Of a stretch of DNA of 46,983 nt, positions 33,009 through 42,600 are shown piece after piece. Source of the stretch: JBFFXF01 sp041569895 (GTDB taxonomy: Bacteria > Planctomycetota > UBA8108 > JACQVS01); the NCBI GenBank assembly GCA_041569895.1, contig JBFFXF010000015.1, forward strand, positions 1 through 46,983, written 5' to 3'. The notes under the pieces are model-generated. The model did no database searches and had not been told where the DNA came from. It saw nothing but the letters and a program-made list of their open reading frames with translations. Position numbers and translations under genes: made by a program. Numbering within the stretch: position 1 is the first letter of the stretch; each line of letters opens with the position of its first letter.

Positions 33009-36000
33009 TCACGTCCCCGTCCCCGTCCCCGTCCCCGTTCCCGTTCCCGTTCCCGTTCCCGTTCCCGTGCCCGACATCGCCGCCGATCGCCCCGCCCGAA
33101 CCGGACGCCCGCCGATCCGTCGCGGGAACTCGCCGTCTCGCAGCCACTCGAGCACAGTGCGGAACACCGCCTCGTCCGTGAGGTCGATGCGTCGCGGGCG
33201 AGTCGGGTCGTTGACGACGACCGCGGCGCGGGCCGGATCGAGGACGACGACGCGCAGCGGGCAGGTCTCGAGCAGCGGGCGCGCGGCCTCCGAGCAGAAC
33301 AGGACGATGGTGTCCTCTTCCTTGCCGACGCCGTTGAGCCCGGCGCGCGCCGCCAGCACGCGGAGGCGCTGCACGTCGAGGAGGCGCTCGACCTGTGTCG
33401 GCAGCGCGCCGTAGCGATCGCGTATCTCGACGGCGATGTCGTCGAGCGCTTCCGGCTCCTGCGTGCTCGAGATCTTGCGATAGATCTCGAGTCGCGTGCT
33501 CGCCTCCGGGATGAGCTCCTCCGGGATGTACGCCTCGAGGTTGAGCTCGACGCGCACGTCGACCGCCTTCTCCGTGCGCTCGCCGCGCAGACGGTGGACC
33601 GCCTTCTCGAGGAGGCGGCAGTAGAGGTCATAGCCGACGACGGCGATGTGTCCGCTCTGCTCCGCGCCGAGGATGTTGCCCGCGCCGCGGATCTCGAGGT
33701 CGCGGAGGGCGATCTGGAAGCCGGCGCCGAGCTGCGAGAACTCCCGGATCGACTGGATGCGCTTGCGCGCTTCCGGGTTCACGTGGCGGTGCTCCGGCAT
33801 GATCAGGTAGCAGTACGCGCGGTGGCGCGATCGCCCGACGCGCCCGCGCAACTGGTGCAGATCGGCGAGCCCGAAGCGGTCGCACTCGTCGATGAAGATC
33901 GTGTTGACGTTCGGGATGTCGATGCCGGTCTCGATGATCGTCGTCGAGACGAGCACGTCGATCTTGCGGTCGAGGAACCGCAGCATGATGTCCTCGAGCT
34001 CATGCTCGCTCATCTGGCCGTGAGCGTACTCGATCGACGCCTCGGGCACGAGCTGCTGCAGTTGATGTCGCAGGAGGCTGATGTCCTGGATGCGGTTGTG
34101 CACGAAGTAGACCTGCCCCTCGCGGTTGAGCTCGCGGAGGATCGCCTCGCGCACGGTGTTGCGCTCGAACTCGATCACCTGGGTGTTGATCGGGCTGCGG
34201 CCCTCCGGAGGCGTCGACAGACTCGAGATGTCGCGAATGCCCAGCAGCGACATGTGCAGCGTGCGCGGGATCGGCGTCGCCGTCAGCGTCAGCACGTCGA
34301 CCGTCGCGCGCATTCGTTTGAGCTTCTCCTTGTGACCGACGCCGAATCGCTGCTCCTCGTCGATGACCACCAGGCCGAGGTCCCGGAAACCGACGTCGTC
34401 CGAGAGCACGCGGTGCGTGCCGATCAGGATGTCGACCTGTCCCGCGCGCGCGGCGGCGACGATCTCGCGCTGCTCCTTCGGCGTGCAGAAGCGGCTGAGC
34501 TGCTCGATGGTCACCGGAAAGCCCGCCATCCGCTCGCGGAACGTCCGGCAGTGCTGCTGCGCCAGCACCGTCGTCGGCACGAGTACGACGACCTGCTTGC
34601 CCGCGGTGACCACCTTGAACGAGGCGCGCATGGCGACCTCGGTCTTGCCGTAACCGACGTCGCCGCAGATCAGCCGGTCCATCGGGCGCGCGGCCTGCAG
34701 GTCATCCTTGACGCTGATCGTCGCCTGGTGCTGGTCCGGCGTGTCCTCGAACGGGAACGCGGCCTCGAACTGGCGCTGCCACTCGTCGTCCGACGGGAAC
34801 TGCAGCCCCGGCTTCTCCTGCCGCACGGCCTGCACCTCGAGGAGCTCGGAGGCGAAATCGAGGATGGCGCGCTCGACCGAGTCCTTCTTGCTCTTCCACG
34901 CCGAGCCGCCGACGCGATCGAGCGCCGGCAGGTGCCCGCCCTTGCCGACGTACTTCTGGACAAGGTCGATCTTCGAGGCCGGCACGTGCACCTTGACGCC
35001 GTTCCGGTACTCGACGATCAGGAACTCCTGGACGACGCCCTCGCTCTCCATCTGCCGGACGCCGAGGTAGCGGCCGATTCCGTGTGCCAGGTGGACGACG
35101 AGATCGCCCTCCTCGAGGTCGAAGAAGCCGTGGACGACGCGAGTCTCGGGCAGCGCGCGGGCGCGGCGCACGACGCGACGGTTGAAGAGCTCGCCGATCG
35201 CCAGGAACACGTGGCCGAGCGCCCGTGACTCGAAACCGCGCCGCACCGGCGCGACGCGGAGGCGGATGCGGTGGAGGTCGATCTCCTTGTCCGCGAGGAT
35301 CTCCTCGACGCGCCGCCGCTCGGCGCGGCTGTCGCAGAAGATCGTGAAGGACCTGCCCTGCGAACGCTCCTCCGCGATGCGGGCGAGCGATGCCTCGAGC
35401 TCCGGGGCGCGAAAGCGCTCGGCGGTGCCGAACTCGAGCGCCATCGTCGGGGCGTCCTCCTCGCGGTCGACCGCCAGTGAGTACGTCCGGATGCCGCGGC
35501 GCGCTCGCACGCGCGTGTCGAGGTCGTCGACCACGCGACGCGCCTCGCCGTCGCCGAGGAGGTTGTGGACGATCTTCTCGAGCCGCTCGCGCACCGCCGC
35601 CGGCTCGGTGACGACCACGCGGGCGCTCTCCGGGATGAGGTCGAGCAGCGTCGCGTCACCCTCTCTCGCCACCGGTCGGAACATCGACCCCACGGGTGGC
35701 AGCAGGACCTCTCGCGCCGCCACCTCGCCGTCGGGCAGCGAGCGCTGCGACTCCGGACTGAACTCGCGCAGCGAATCGACGGTCTCGCCGAAGTATTCGA
35801 CGCGCAGGGGGTGCTCCGCCTCGAACGGGAAGACGTCGAGGATATCGCCGCGCACCGAGAACTCGCCGCGGCGGATCACCAGCGGCACGTGGCGGAAGCG
35901 CGCCGCCGCCAGTCGACCGGCCAACGCGTCGCGGGGCAACTCGGCGCCCTTCTCGACCCGAAAGACGCACGCGGCGAGCTCGTCGGCCGACGGCACCGGC

Positions 36001-36410
36001 TGCAGCATGGCGTGGACGGGCGCGACGACGAAGCCGAGCTCGGCGTCGCGGTCGATCGCCAGCCGGCGAAGCACGTGCAGGCGGTCGTGGAAGATGTCCT
36101 CGTCCGGCTCGGAGGTCTCGAGGAAGAGCGATTCCCACGGCGGGAAGAAGAGACACGCGCGGCGCGCGAACGCCTCGATCTCCTCGCGGAACTCCTCGGC
36201 ATCCTCCTGGGTCGCCGCGATGACGAGGTGCGGCCCGCCCTCGCCGCCGAGCAGCGCCGACAGCACGAACGACACCGCCGGGCCGTCGACGCCCCCGAAC
36301 GCGACGTGGTCGTGCTCGGAGAGGAGCCGCGCCGCGGCGACGCCCTCGTCGCGCTCGAGGTACGCGGTGACGATCGGCCGCGCCGTCGAGGGGATGTCCA
36401 TGCGGTTCAT
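33009..36410 (-). CDS. mfd: Transcription-repair coupling factor with repeat-derived (GT)10 tail
   Basis: This 1,133-residue ATP-dependent translocase removes RNA polymerase stalled at DNA lesions and recruits UvrA. The N-terminal UvrB-like module is followed by the polymerase-interaction domain (LEEGDLVVHLAHGIGRYLG, about 440-460), then the RecG-like motor with Walker A GDVGYGKTE at about 583-591, DEEQRFG near 685 and TATPIPRTLHMSLLG, then helicase motif VI (HQLRGRVGRS) and the C-terminal TRCF domain. After the normal end, the frame continues into a hexamer repeat and finishes MS(GT)10. The start ATG 36410 lies 29 bases after the rnc stop, so the two are probably cotranscribed. Confidence 0.96.
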   Translation of the reverse strand: MNRMDIPSTARPIVTAYLERDEGVAAARLLSEHDHVAFGGVDGPAVSFVLSALLGGEGGPHLVIAATQEDAEEFREEIEAFARRACLFFPPWESLFLETSEPDEDIFHDRLHVLRRLAIDRDAELGFVVAPVHAMLQPVPSADELAACVFRVEKGAELPRDALAGRLAAARFRHVPLVIRRGEFSVRGDILDVFPFEAEHPLRVEYFGETVDSLREFSPESQRSLPDGEVAAREVLLPPVGSMFRPVAREGDATLLDLIPESARVVVTEPAAVRERLEKIVHNLLGDGEARRVVDDLDTRVRARRGIRTYSLAVDREEDAPTMALEFGTAERFRAPELEASLARIAEERSQGRSFTIFCDSRAERRRVEEILADKEIDLHRIRLRVAPVRRGFESRALGHVFLAIGELFNRRVVRRARALPETRVVHGFFDLEEGDLVVHLAHGIGRYLGVRQMESEGVVQEFLIVEYRNGVKVHVPASKIDLVQKYVGKGGHLPALDRVGGSAWKSKKDSVERAILDFASELLEVQAVRQEKPGLQFPSDDEWQRQFEAAFPFEDTPDQHQATISVKDDLQAARPMDRLICGDVGYGKTEVAMRASFKVVTAGKQVVVLVPTTVLAQQHCRTFRERMAGFPVTIEQLSRFCTPKEQREIVAAARAGQVDILIGTHRVLSDDVGFRDLGLVVIDEEQRFGVGHKEKLKRMRATVDVLTLTATPIPRTLHMSLLGIRDISSLSTPPEGRSPINTQVIEFERNTVREAILRELNREGQVYFVHNRIQDISLLRHQLQQLVPEASIEYAHGQMSEHELEDIMLRFLDRKIDVLVSTTIIETGIDIPNVNTIFIDECDRFGLADLHQLRGRVGRSRHRAYCYLIMPEHRHVNPEARKRIQSIREFSQLGAGFQIALRDLEIRGAGNILGAEQSGHIAVVGYDLYCRLLEKAVHRLRGERTEKAVDVRVELNLEAYIPEELIPEASTRLEIYRKISSTQEPEALDDIAVEIRDRYGALPTQVERLLDVQRLRVLAARAGLNGVGKEEDTIVLFCSEAARPLLETCPLRVVVLDPARAAVVVNDPTRPRRIDLTDEAVFRTVLEWLRDGEFPRRIGGRPVRAGRSAAMSGTGTGTGTGTGTGTGTGTGT
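33012..33071 (+). repeat. Ten CGTNCC hexamers inside the 3' end of mfd (element F)
   Basis: Four CGTCCC, five CGTTCC and one CGTGCC unit run without interruption, followed by CGACAT. The tract is the same CCCGTN hexamer as in the intergenic elements but lies inside a coding frame: its complement encodes Gly-Thr ten times and ends directly at the mfd TGA (33011-33009). The mfd sense strand therefore has ten consecutive GGG-type runs with three-base loops. Confidence 0.92.
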
Positions 36411-36439
36411 TCTTCTTCAGGGGGCGAGAAAAACCTATT

Positions 36440-37189
36440 TCAGAGGCGCTCGTCCAGGTACTCGGCCTCGTCGCGGCCGAGCTCGCGCAGCAGCTTCCGG
36501 AGCGACTCCCGCGCCGCGAGCTGCTCGGCCTCCTTTTTCGAACGCCCGCCTCCGGAGAGATACTGCCGGTCGCCGATCACCGCGACCACCTCGAACCACT
36601 TCAGGTGGTCGGGACCCTTCTCCGTGACGACGCGATAAGTCGGCGTCAGACCGAGCTCCTTCTGCGCGAGCTGCTGGAGGATCGACTTGAAGTTCCTCTC
36701 GTGGCGGTTGTGCGCCACCGTGAGCACGTGGTGGTAGAGGTTGCCGAGGACGAATCGGCGGGCGGTCTCGAGACCGGAGTCGCGGTAGATCGCCGCGACC
36801 ACGGCCTCGAACACGTTGGCCAGCAGCGAGCGCGGCATCTTCTGGCGGCGCTTGACCCCCTTGCCGACGCTGTAGTACTCGTGCAGGTTCAGCCGCTCGC
36901 TCTCCGCGGCGAGCGTGTTCGTGCTGACGACGACCGACTTGATCTGCGTCAGCTCGCCCTCGTTGTGATCCTGGAAGAAGTTGTAGAGAAACTCCGTCAT
37001 CACCAGGCCGAGGACCGAGTCCCCGAGGAACTCAAGACGCTCGTTCGACGGGTTGTCCTCGGTCTTGATCGAGGAGTGGGTCAGCGCCTGGAGCAAAACC
37101 TGCGGCTTGCGGAACCGGTACCCGATGTCGCGCTCGCAGGAGCGCACGCGTTCGAGCTCGGCCGTCGACAGGAGGATCTCTTCGGACAT
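36440..37189 (-). CDS. rnc: Ribonuclease III
   Basis: The 249-residue endonuclease cuts double-stranded RNA and is needed for rRNA processing. The catalytic signature NERLEFLGDSVLG is at residues 49-61, the second metal site region is SLLANVFEAVVAAIYRDSG at about 121-139 with Glu128, and a C-terminal double-stranded RNA-binding domain occupies about 165-240 (SGGGRSKKEAEQLAARESL). The residue matching E. coli Asp114 is Asn125; similar substitutions occur in the family, so activity is still expected. The gene follows yraN after 61 bases and precedes mfd by 29 bases. Confidence 0.95.
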   Translation of the reverse strand: MSEEILLSTAELERVRSCERDIGYRFRKPQVLLQALTHSSIKTEDNPSNERLEFLGDSVLGLVMTEFLYNFFQDHNEGELTQIKSVVVSTNTLAAESERLNLHEYYSVGKGVKRRQKMPRSLLANVFEAVVAAIYRDSGLETARRFVLGNLYHHVLTVAHNRHERNFKSILQQLAQKELGLTPTYRVVTEKGPDHLKWFEVVAVIGDRQYLSGGGRSKKEAEQLAARESLRKLLRELGRDEAEYLDERL

Positions 37190-37250
37190 GGTTCGCTCGC
37201 CGGAGATTATAACAGCGAAACCGCGGGCGGCCGCGACGCCGTGGCGAAAA

Positions 37251-37676
37251 TCAGTCGAGCGGCAGGTGCGCCTGGAACCAGTCGATGCGCTCGACGCGCC
37301 GCCGGAGACGCGTCCGCGAGTACTCGACGGTCACGGCATCGACGCGCCAGCTCTCGATGCCGAGCCGGCTGCGGGCGAGGTACGCGTGCGCGGCGCGCCG
37401 GAGACGCCGTCGCTTCCGCGGGTCGATGCGATCGAGGCCGTGGCCGCGGCCGCTCGCGAGCACCGTCTTCACCTCGACGAAGACGAGCGTCTCCCCGTCG
37501 AGGGCCACGATGTCGATCTCGCCGGACGGCACGCGGAAGTTGCGCTGGATGATGCGCAGTCCGCGGCGTGAGAGGAATCGGGCTGCCACGCGCTCGCCCC
37601 AGGCGCCGGGCGAGGGGGCCGCCGCGCGGAGGAGTGCGGTCAGCGAGCGCCGCCAGCTCCACCGCGGCGCGGTCAC
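37251..37676 (-). CDS. yraN: UPF0102/YraN-family nuclease-like protein
   Basis: The 141-residue protein starts with GTG at 37676, which overlaps the rplS stop by four bases (GTGA). The family motif GEIDIVALDGETLVFVEVKT is intact and has the PD-(D/E)xK nuclease-fold layout (Glu, Asp, Glu-Val-Lys). It is preceded by AARFLSRRGLRIIQRNFR, the usual first half. Many bacteria place yraN near rplS. The cellular role is not established; a DNA- or RNA-processing function, perhaps with the recombination machinery, is suspected for the family. Confidence 0.9.
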   Translation of the reverse strand: MTAPRWSWRRSLTALLRAAAPSPGAWGERVAARFLSRRGLRIIQRNFRVPSGEIDIVALDGETLVFVEVKTVLASGRGHGLDRIDPRKRRRLRRAAHAYLARSRLGIESWRVDAVTVEYSRTRLRRRVERIDWFQAHLPLD

Positions 37677-38188
37677 GAGTTCGACGCCACCGCCGCGGCC
37701 TCGCCGCTCTTCTTCGCCGGCTTCCCGGAGGCCTTCTTGGCGACGCCCTTGCCGTTGGCGGCCTTCTTCTCCGCCTTCTTCACGGCGTCGTCCTTCTTCG
37801 AGGCCTTCTTCTTTTTCTTCTTCGACGGCCGCTCGACGCGGCGCTCCTTCACCTTCGTCGCCTTGCCGACGCGCTCGCGCAGGTAGAACAGCTTCGCGCG
37901 GCGCACCTTGCCGGGGCGCTTGACGGCGACCTTGACGATCCTCGGCGAGTGGAACGGGAAGACGCGCTCGACGCCCTCGCCGGCGACGATGCGCCGGACC
38001 GTGAAGGTGGAGCGGATGTTCTTGCCGCCGCCGCGAATCTGGATCACCGTGCCGGAGAAGATCTGCACGCGCTCCTTGTCGCCCTCGCGAATTCTGACGT
38101 GGACGTCGACCACGTCGCCGACCTGGAAGCCGGTCGGGATCTCCGACCGGGCCTTGTTCTTCTCGATCTCGGCGATCACCCTGTTCAT
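37673..38188 (-). CDS. rplS: 50S ribosomal protein L19 with lysine-rich C-terminal extension
   Basis: The 171-residue protein has a standard L19 core in the first 115 or so residues (FQVGDVVDVHVRIREGDKER, FSGTVIQIRGGGKN, FTVRRIVAGEGVERVFPFHSP, RAKLFYLRERVGKATKVKE). L19 sits at the 30S-50S interface. A Lys/Ala-rich tail of about 50 residues (SKKKKKKASKKDDAVKKAEK) is added beyond the usual 115-120 residues. The start overlaps the trmD stop by four bases (ATGA), showing translational coupling. Confidence 0.95.
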   Translation of the reverse strand: MNRVIAEIEKNKARSEIPTGFQVGDVVDVHVRIREGDKERVQIFSGTVIQIRGGGKNIRSTFTVRRIVAGEGVERVFPFHSPRIVKVAVKRPGKVRRAKLFYLRERVGKATKVKERRVERPSKKKKKKASKKDDAVKKAEKKAANGKGVAKKASGKPAKKSGEAAAVASNS

Positions 38189-38913
38189 GACTCGGCCGCT
38201 CCCTCTTGTGATCCGTTATTTCTCGTCTTCAGCAGGTCAGCTCGCTGCTCCCGCGTCTTCTTCAGCGCCTCCTGCCTGCGCCAGGAGGCGATCGCCTCGT
38301 GATTCCCCGAGAGGAGGACCTCCGGCACGCTCATGCCGCGGAAGGTCTGCGGTCGCGTGTACTGGGGAAACTCGAGAAGTCCGCCCGCAAACGACTCGTG
38401 CTCCGCCGACTCGGCGTTGCCGAGCACCCCCGGCAGCAATCGCGTGACGCCGTCGACGATCGCCATCGCGGGAATCTCCCCGCCGGTGAGCACGTAATCC
38501 CCGATCGAGACCTGCTCGAAGCCGAGTCCGATGCGGATGCGCTCGTCGAAGCCCTCGTAGTGCCCGCAGAGGAGCACGACCCAGTCGACGCCCGCCGCCA
38601 TGTCGGCGAGGTCGACCTGACGCAGCCGCCGCCCCTGCGGCGTCAGCAGGAGGCGCCGCGTGCGCTCCGGAGGCGCGGCCGCGAACGAGTTGACGTGGTC
38701 GACGGCGAGGAAGATGGGCTCGGGGAGAAGGACCATGCCGGGGCCGCCACCATACGGCTTGTCATCGACGCTGCGGTGACGGTCAGACGTGAAGTCGCGG
38801 GGATTCGTGAAGCGGACGGTGATCCGGTTCGCCTGGATGGCGCGCGCGAGGATGCTCTCGCGGAGGATCCCCTCGAACATCCCGGGGAACAGCGTGACAA
38901 TGTCGAAGATCAT
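38185..38913 (-). CDS. trmD: tRNA (guanine37-N1)-methyltransferase
   Basis: The 242-residue SPOUT methyltransferase makes m1G37 in tRNAs to prevent +1 frameshifting. The N-terminus FDIVTLFPGMF, the trefoil-knot SAM-binding parts LLCGHYEGFDERI and DYVLTGGEIPAMAIVDGVTR, and the VDDKPYGGGPGMV loop are all present. It follows rpsP after 65 bases with a good Shine-Dalgarno (AGGGAG) and overlaps rplS by four bases. The rimM gene, which normally sits between rpsP and trmD, is missing here. Confidence 0.96.
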   Translation of the reverse strand: MIFDIVTLFPGMFEGILRESILARAIQANRITVRFTNPRDFTSDRHRSVDDKPYGGGPGMVLLPEPIFLAVDHVNSFAAAPPERTRRLLLTPQGRRLRQVDLADMAAGVDWVVLLCGHYEGFDERIRIGLGFEQVSIGDYVLTGGEIPAMAIVDGVTRLLPGVLGNAESAEHESFAGGLLEFPQYTRPQTFRGMSVPEVLLSGNHEAIASWRRQEALKKTREQRADLLKTRNNGSQEGAAES

Positions 38914-38978
38914 GGTCTTGCTCCCTGGGTTGCCTGATCACTCGTACCTCGAGTTGTCGGGTCATGATCGCGATGCGA

Positions 38979-39410
38979 TCAGCCCTCCGACTTCGACTCC
39001 GATTGCTGCTCGGCCTTCGCCCTGGCCTCGGCGCGAGCCTTCTGCTTGGCCTTCATCGCGGTGCGCTCCTTTTTGCGCGCAACGCGCTTCTCCCGGCGCT
39101 GTTTCTCCTTGGCGCCGGTTCGCTTCGGCCGCTTGCGCGGCGCCTTCTTCGGATGCGAGAGGCCCGAGGCGTGGATGGCGCGAAGGAAGGACGCGACCGT
39201 TTCCGACGGCTGCGCGCCGACGCCGAGCCAGTACTCCGCGCGCTCCTTGTCGATGGTGACCTTCTTGCGGTCGTCCTCGATGAACGGGTCGTACGTGCCG
39301 ATCGACTCGATGTAAGCCCCGTCACGAGGCGCCCTTCCATCGATGGCGCAGACGCGATATGACGGACGGTTGCGCTTGCCGAAACGCATCAGGCGGAGAC
39401 GTAATGGCAT
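38979..39410 (-). CDS. rpsP: 30S ribosomal protein S16 with long basic C-terminal tail
   Basis: The 143-residue protein begins at ATG 39410 (MPLRLRLMRFGKRNRPSYR), the typical S16 start; the open frame upstream is shadow. The S16 core (APRDGAYIESIGTYDP, then ERAEYWLGVGAQPSETVASFL) occupies about 1-82. About 60 further residues are Lys/Arg/Ala-rich (RKRPKRTGAKEKQRREKR), well beyond the usual 80-90 residue length. S16 is an early assembly protein of the 30S body. This is the first gene of the minus-strand cluster and has its own likely promoter. Confidence 0.95.
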   Translation of the reverse strand: MPLRLRLMRFGKRNRPSYRVCAIDGRAPRDGAYIESIGTYDPFIEDDRKKVTIDKERAEYWLGVGAQPSETVASFLRAIHASGLSHPKKAPRKRPKRTGAKEKQRREKRVARKKERTAMKAKQKARAEARAKAEQQSESKSEG

Positions 39411-39476
39411 GGCCAGTCTACTCCGGGTCTCTACCGGCGCCTGCCGCGGCGCCGCGAAATGGCGAAAAGACTGCCA

Positions 39477-39504
39477 ATTATGCACCAAAGCCGTCGGAAA
39501 GCAA
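39477..39504 (-). promoter_or_regulatory. Likely promoter of the rpsP-trmD-rplS cluster
   Basis: On the minus strand, TTGCTT (39504-39499) and CATAAT (39482-39477) are separated by 16 bases, 66 bases before the rpsP ATG. The -10 box matches the sigma70 consensus in five of six positions. The rest of the 268-base divergent gap (39411-39678) shows only the Shine-Dalgarno GGGAGAGGG of the plus-strand gene at 39666-39674. Confidence 0.45.
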
Positions 39505-39678
39505 GCGGCGAACTCGGAGCCTTGCGGGAGAACGGCGGACCGCCTACGATGCGGGGTCTCAGGGGGGCGCAGCCAGGTCCGCGGTCGGCGGGTGAGCGCG
39601 GGTGGACGGCGGGTTTTGCGGGTTGTCTGCCGGAAAGGGGCGCCTCGGAGACCCCGCGGGTGATCGGGAGAGGGTCCG

Positions 39679-42600
39679 ATGAAAACCGGTGCTGGAGCGG
39701 CCTCGGCCGCGGTGCGGGTCGTGTGGGCGGCGATGCTGGCGCTGGGGTCCGGGACCGCCGGACTCCGTGCGGCGGACTGTAACGGCAACGGCATAGCCGA
39801 CGCCGAGGACATCCAGACGGGCGCCAGCGCGGACTGCAACGGCGATCTCGTCCCGGACGAGTGCGAGTGGGAGCCGTTCGTCTTCGAGGCATTCGGCGAT
39901 CCCGAGGCGGTCCCCTCCTCGGCGCGTGCGCTCCGGGCGCGTGACCTCGATGGCGACGGCGACGTCGATGTCGTCGTCCTCAGTCGACTGACGAGGTCGA
40001 CGGTCTCGGTCCTCCGGAACGCCGGGCGCGGCACGCTCGAGCCCCCGGTCAGACAGGAGGCGCCGCGGCGGCTCTACTCGCTCGAGATCACCGATCTGGA
40101 CGGCGACGGCATCCCGGAGGCGCTCACCGCCGGCGGAGACGCGCTTCTCGTCTTCTCGATGGGGGACGACGGCGGATTCGGGCCGCCGGTCGAGCTCCCG
40201 GTGCCGAGCGAGACCCGCTTCGCGATTCCCGCCGACCTCACCGGAGACGGCCTTCCCGAGGTGCTCACGGCGAACCGGCGATCGACGACGATATCGATTT
40301 ATCCGAACGACGGCGGCGGCGGACTCGGCGCTCCCGTCGACATCGAGGTGGCGGCGGACCCGCTCGCGATCGCGGCGGGCGACCTCGACGGCGACAGTGA
40401 CATCGACGTCGCGGTCGTGTCGGGCCGCGCGGGCGGGCCCGAGCTCACCGTCCTCCTCAACAACGGCAGCGGCGAGCTCGCGGTGCGCGGCATGCACCTG
40501 CTCGAGAACAGCAGGTCGAACTTCATCGAGATGGTCGATCTCGACGGCGACGACCTCCCGGAGGTCATCGTGTCGGCCGGCCGGCAGCTGTTCACGCTGG
40601 CGAACCGCGGCGGGGGCGAGCTCGGCGAGGCGGTGCGCTACGACACGGCGTCCGTCCTGTCGATGGCCTTCGCCGACGCCGACGGCGACGGGGACCGGGA
40701 CGTCCTGCTCGGCGGCACGGCCGCGGGGGGCGGCGCCCTCTCCGTGCGTCTCAACGACGGTTCGGGCGGTCTCCACATGACCACGGAGCTCTCCGCCAGC
40801 CTCGCCGCCACGGCGATGGAATCGGTCGACATCGACGAGGACGGCGCGCCGGACGTCGTCGGCGCGGGCGCGACGGCGGTCTTCATGCTGCGCAACGTCT
40901 ACGGCGTGGCGCGCGTCGTGACCAGCGAGACCAAGGACCTCTTCGGCTGTCAGCGCGAGCGTGGGTGCCGGCCGCACTCGGGAACGACGGCGGACCTCGA
41001 CGGCGATGGCGACGAGGACGTCATCGCGTGCAATACGCACCCCGGGTCGTTCTCGATTGCGCTCAACGAGGCCGGGACGCTCGTTCCGCAGCGCGCGTAC
41101 ACGTTCGGCGGCGAGCACCCGCAATCGGTCGCGGCCGGCGACGTCGACGGCGACGACGACATCGACGCGGTCACCGTCGACAACCTCTCGCACGACCTCT
41201 GGCTGCACGCCAACGACGGCGCCGGTGGCTTCGAGAGGCCGCGACGGTTCCCGATCGGCAACGCGCCGATCAACGTCAAGCTCGCGGACGTGGACAACGA
41301 CGGCGATCTCGACGCGGTGAGCGCCAACCAGGGCGCCAACACGGTCTCGATCATGCTCGGAAACGGTCAGGGCGTCTTCTCGCCCGCCCGGCCGCGCGAC
41401 ATCCGCGTCGGCTCGGCTCCGAAGGCGGTCGAGGCCGCGGATCTCGACGGCGACGACGACATCGACATCGCCGTGGCGAACTCCTCGAGCCCTTTCGTGT
41501 CGGTGCTGATCGGGAACGGCGACGGCACCTTCCGGCCGGCGGTGAACTACGGGTTGCCGGGCTTCGCGAATCACGTCGCCAGCGCCGACCTCGACAACGA
41601 CGGCGATCTCGACCTGTTCACCGCGAACACCAACCGGAGCAACGTCTCCGTGCTCCTCAACACGGGCGACGGCACCTTCGAGCGAGCGCGCTCGTTCGCA
41701 CTGGGGCGTCAGCCCTACTCGGTGGTCGCCGCCGACTTCAGCGGCGACGGGCTCCTCGACCTGGTCACGGGGAACGAGACGACGAGCTCGGTCTCGATCG
41801 TCGAGAACGTGGGTGACGGCGAGTTCCGGGTGTCGATGCACCTCCCGGCCGGAACCGGCCTGCGTTTCGTCCTCCCCGGCGACTTCGATGAGGATGGCGA
41901 CGTCGATCTCGTGACCACGAATCGCGAGGGCCGCAGCCTGACGATCATCGACAACGACGTCGAGAAGCCCGCGCCGGACTATCTGGAGAGCATCTGCACG
42001 CCGCGCGACTTCATGCGTGTGTCGACGGAAGCGAGCGAGAGCAGCCGCGCCGGGCGCTTCCTCAAGTGGACGCTTCCGGCGGAGGACTCGCCCGATCTCT
42101 TGCCCTCCATCGTGTTCCAGAACACGACGCGTTTCCCGCTTCACGAGGGCTTCCTGGAGAACGTCTTCCCGGACCGGTTCCCCGCGCTCGACCCGGACGT
42201 CTACGACGCGCTCGTCGGCCGGCGCGCCACGCGGCGGTACTTCGTCGGCACCGTCTCGCGCTTCCGCTCGCTCGACGGCGTCGCCTACGGGTTCAGTCTC
42301 TTCGTGCGGTGGAACGACGACGCCGAACGGCTCTCGGCGAGCGAGGTGAAGCGGATCCACGACCAGCTCCGCGAGTCGTTCCACCTCGAGCCGTTCTACT
42401 ACTACCCGAACTCCCGCGACGCCGTGGAGGCGGCGTCGGAGTGGGAGAACCCGGGTTTCCCGATCCTCGATCTCGCGCTCCCGCCCGGTGAGCGCTTCAC
42501 CGCGTACACGCGGGGAGTCGGCTACGGGCGCGTGCGCGTGCTCGGCCGCGACGAGTTCGAGCGGGCGAACGAGGGTGGCCGTCTGAGCTTCCAGGACATC

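Noticed and set aside
32321..33631. Long version (436 residues) of the Cys-rich protein
   Set aside because: The first 200 or so residues are a Ser/Arg-rich shadow inside mfd. The strong Shine-Dalgarno and the Cys motif mark ATG 32995 as the start.
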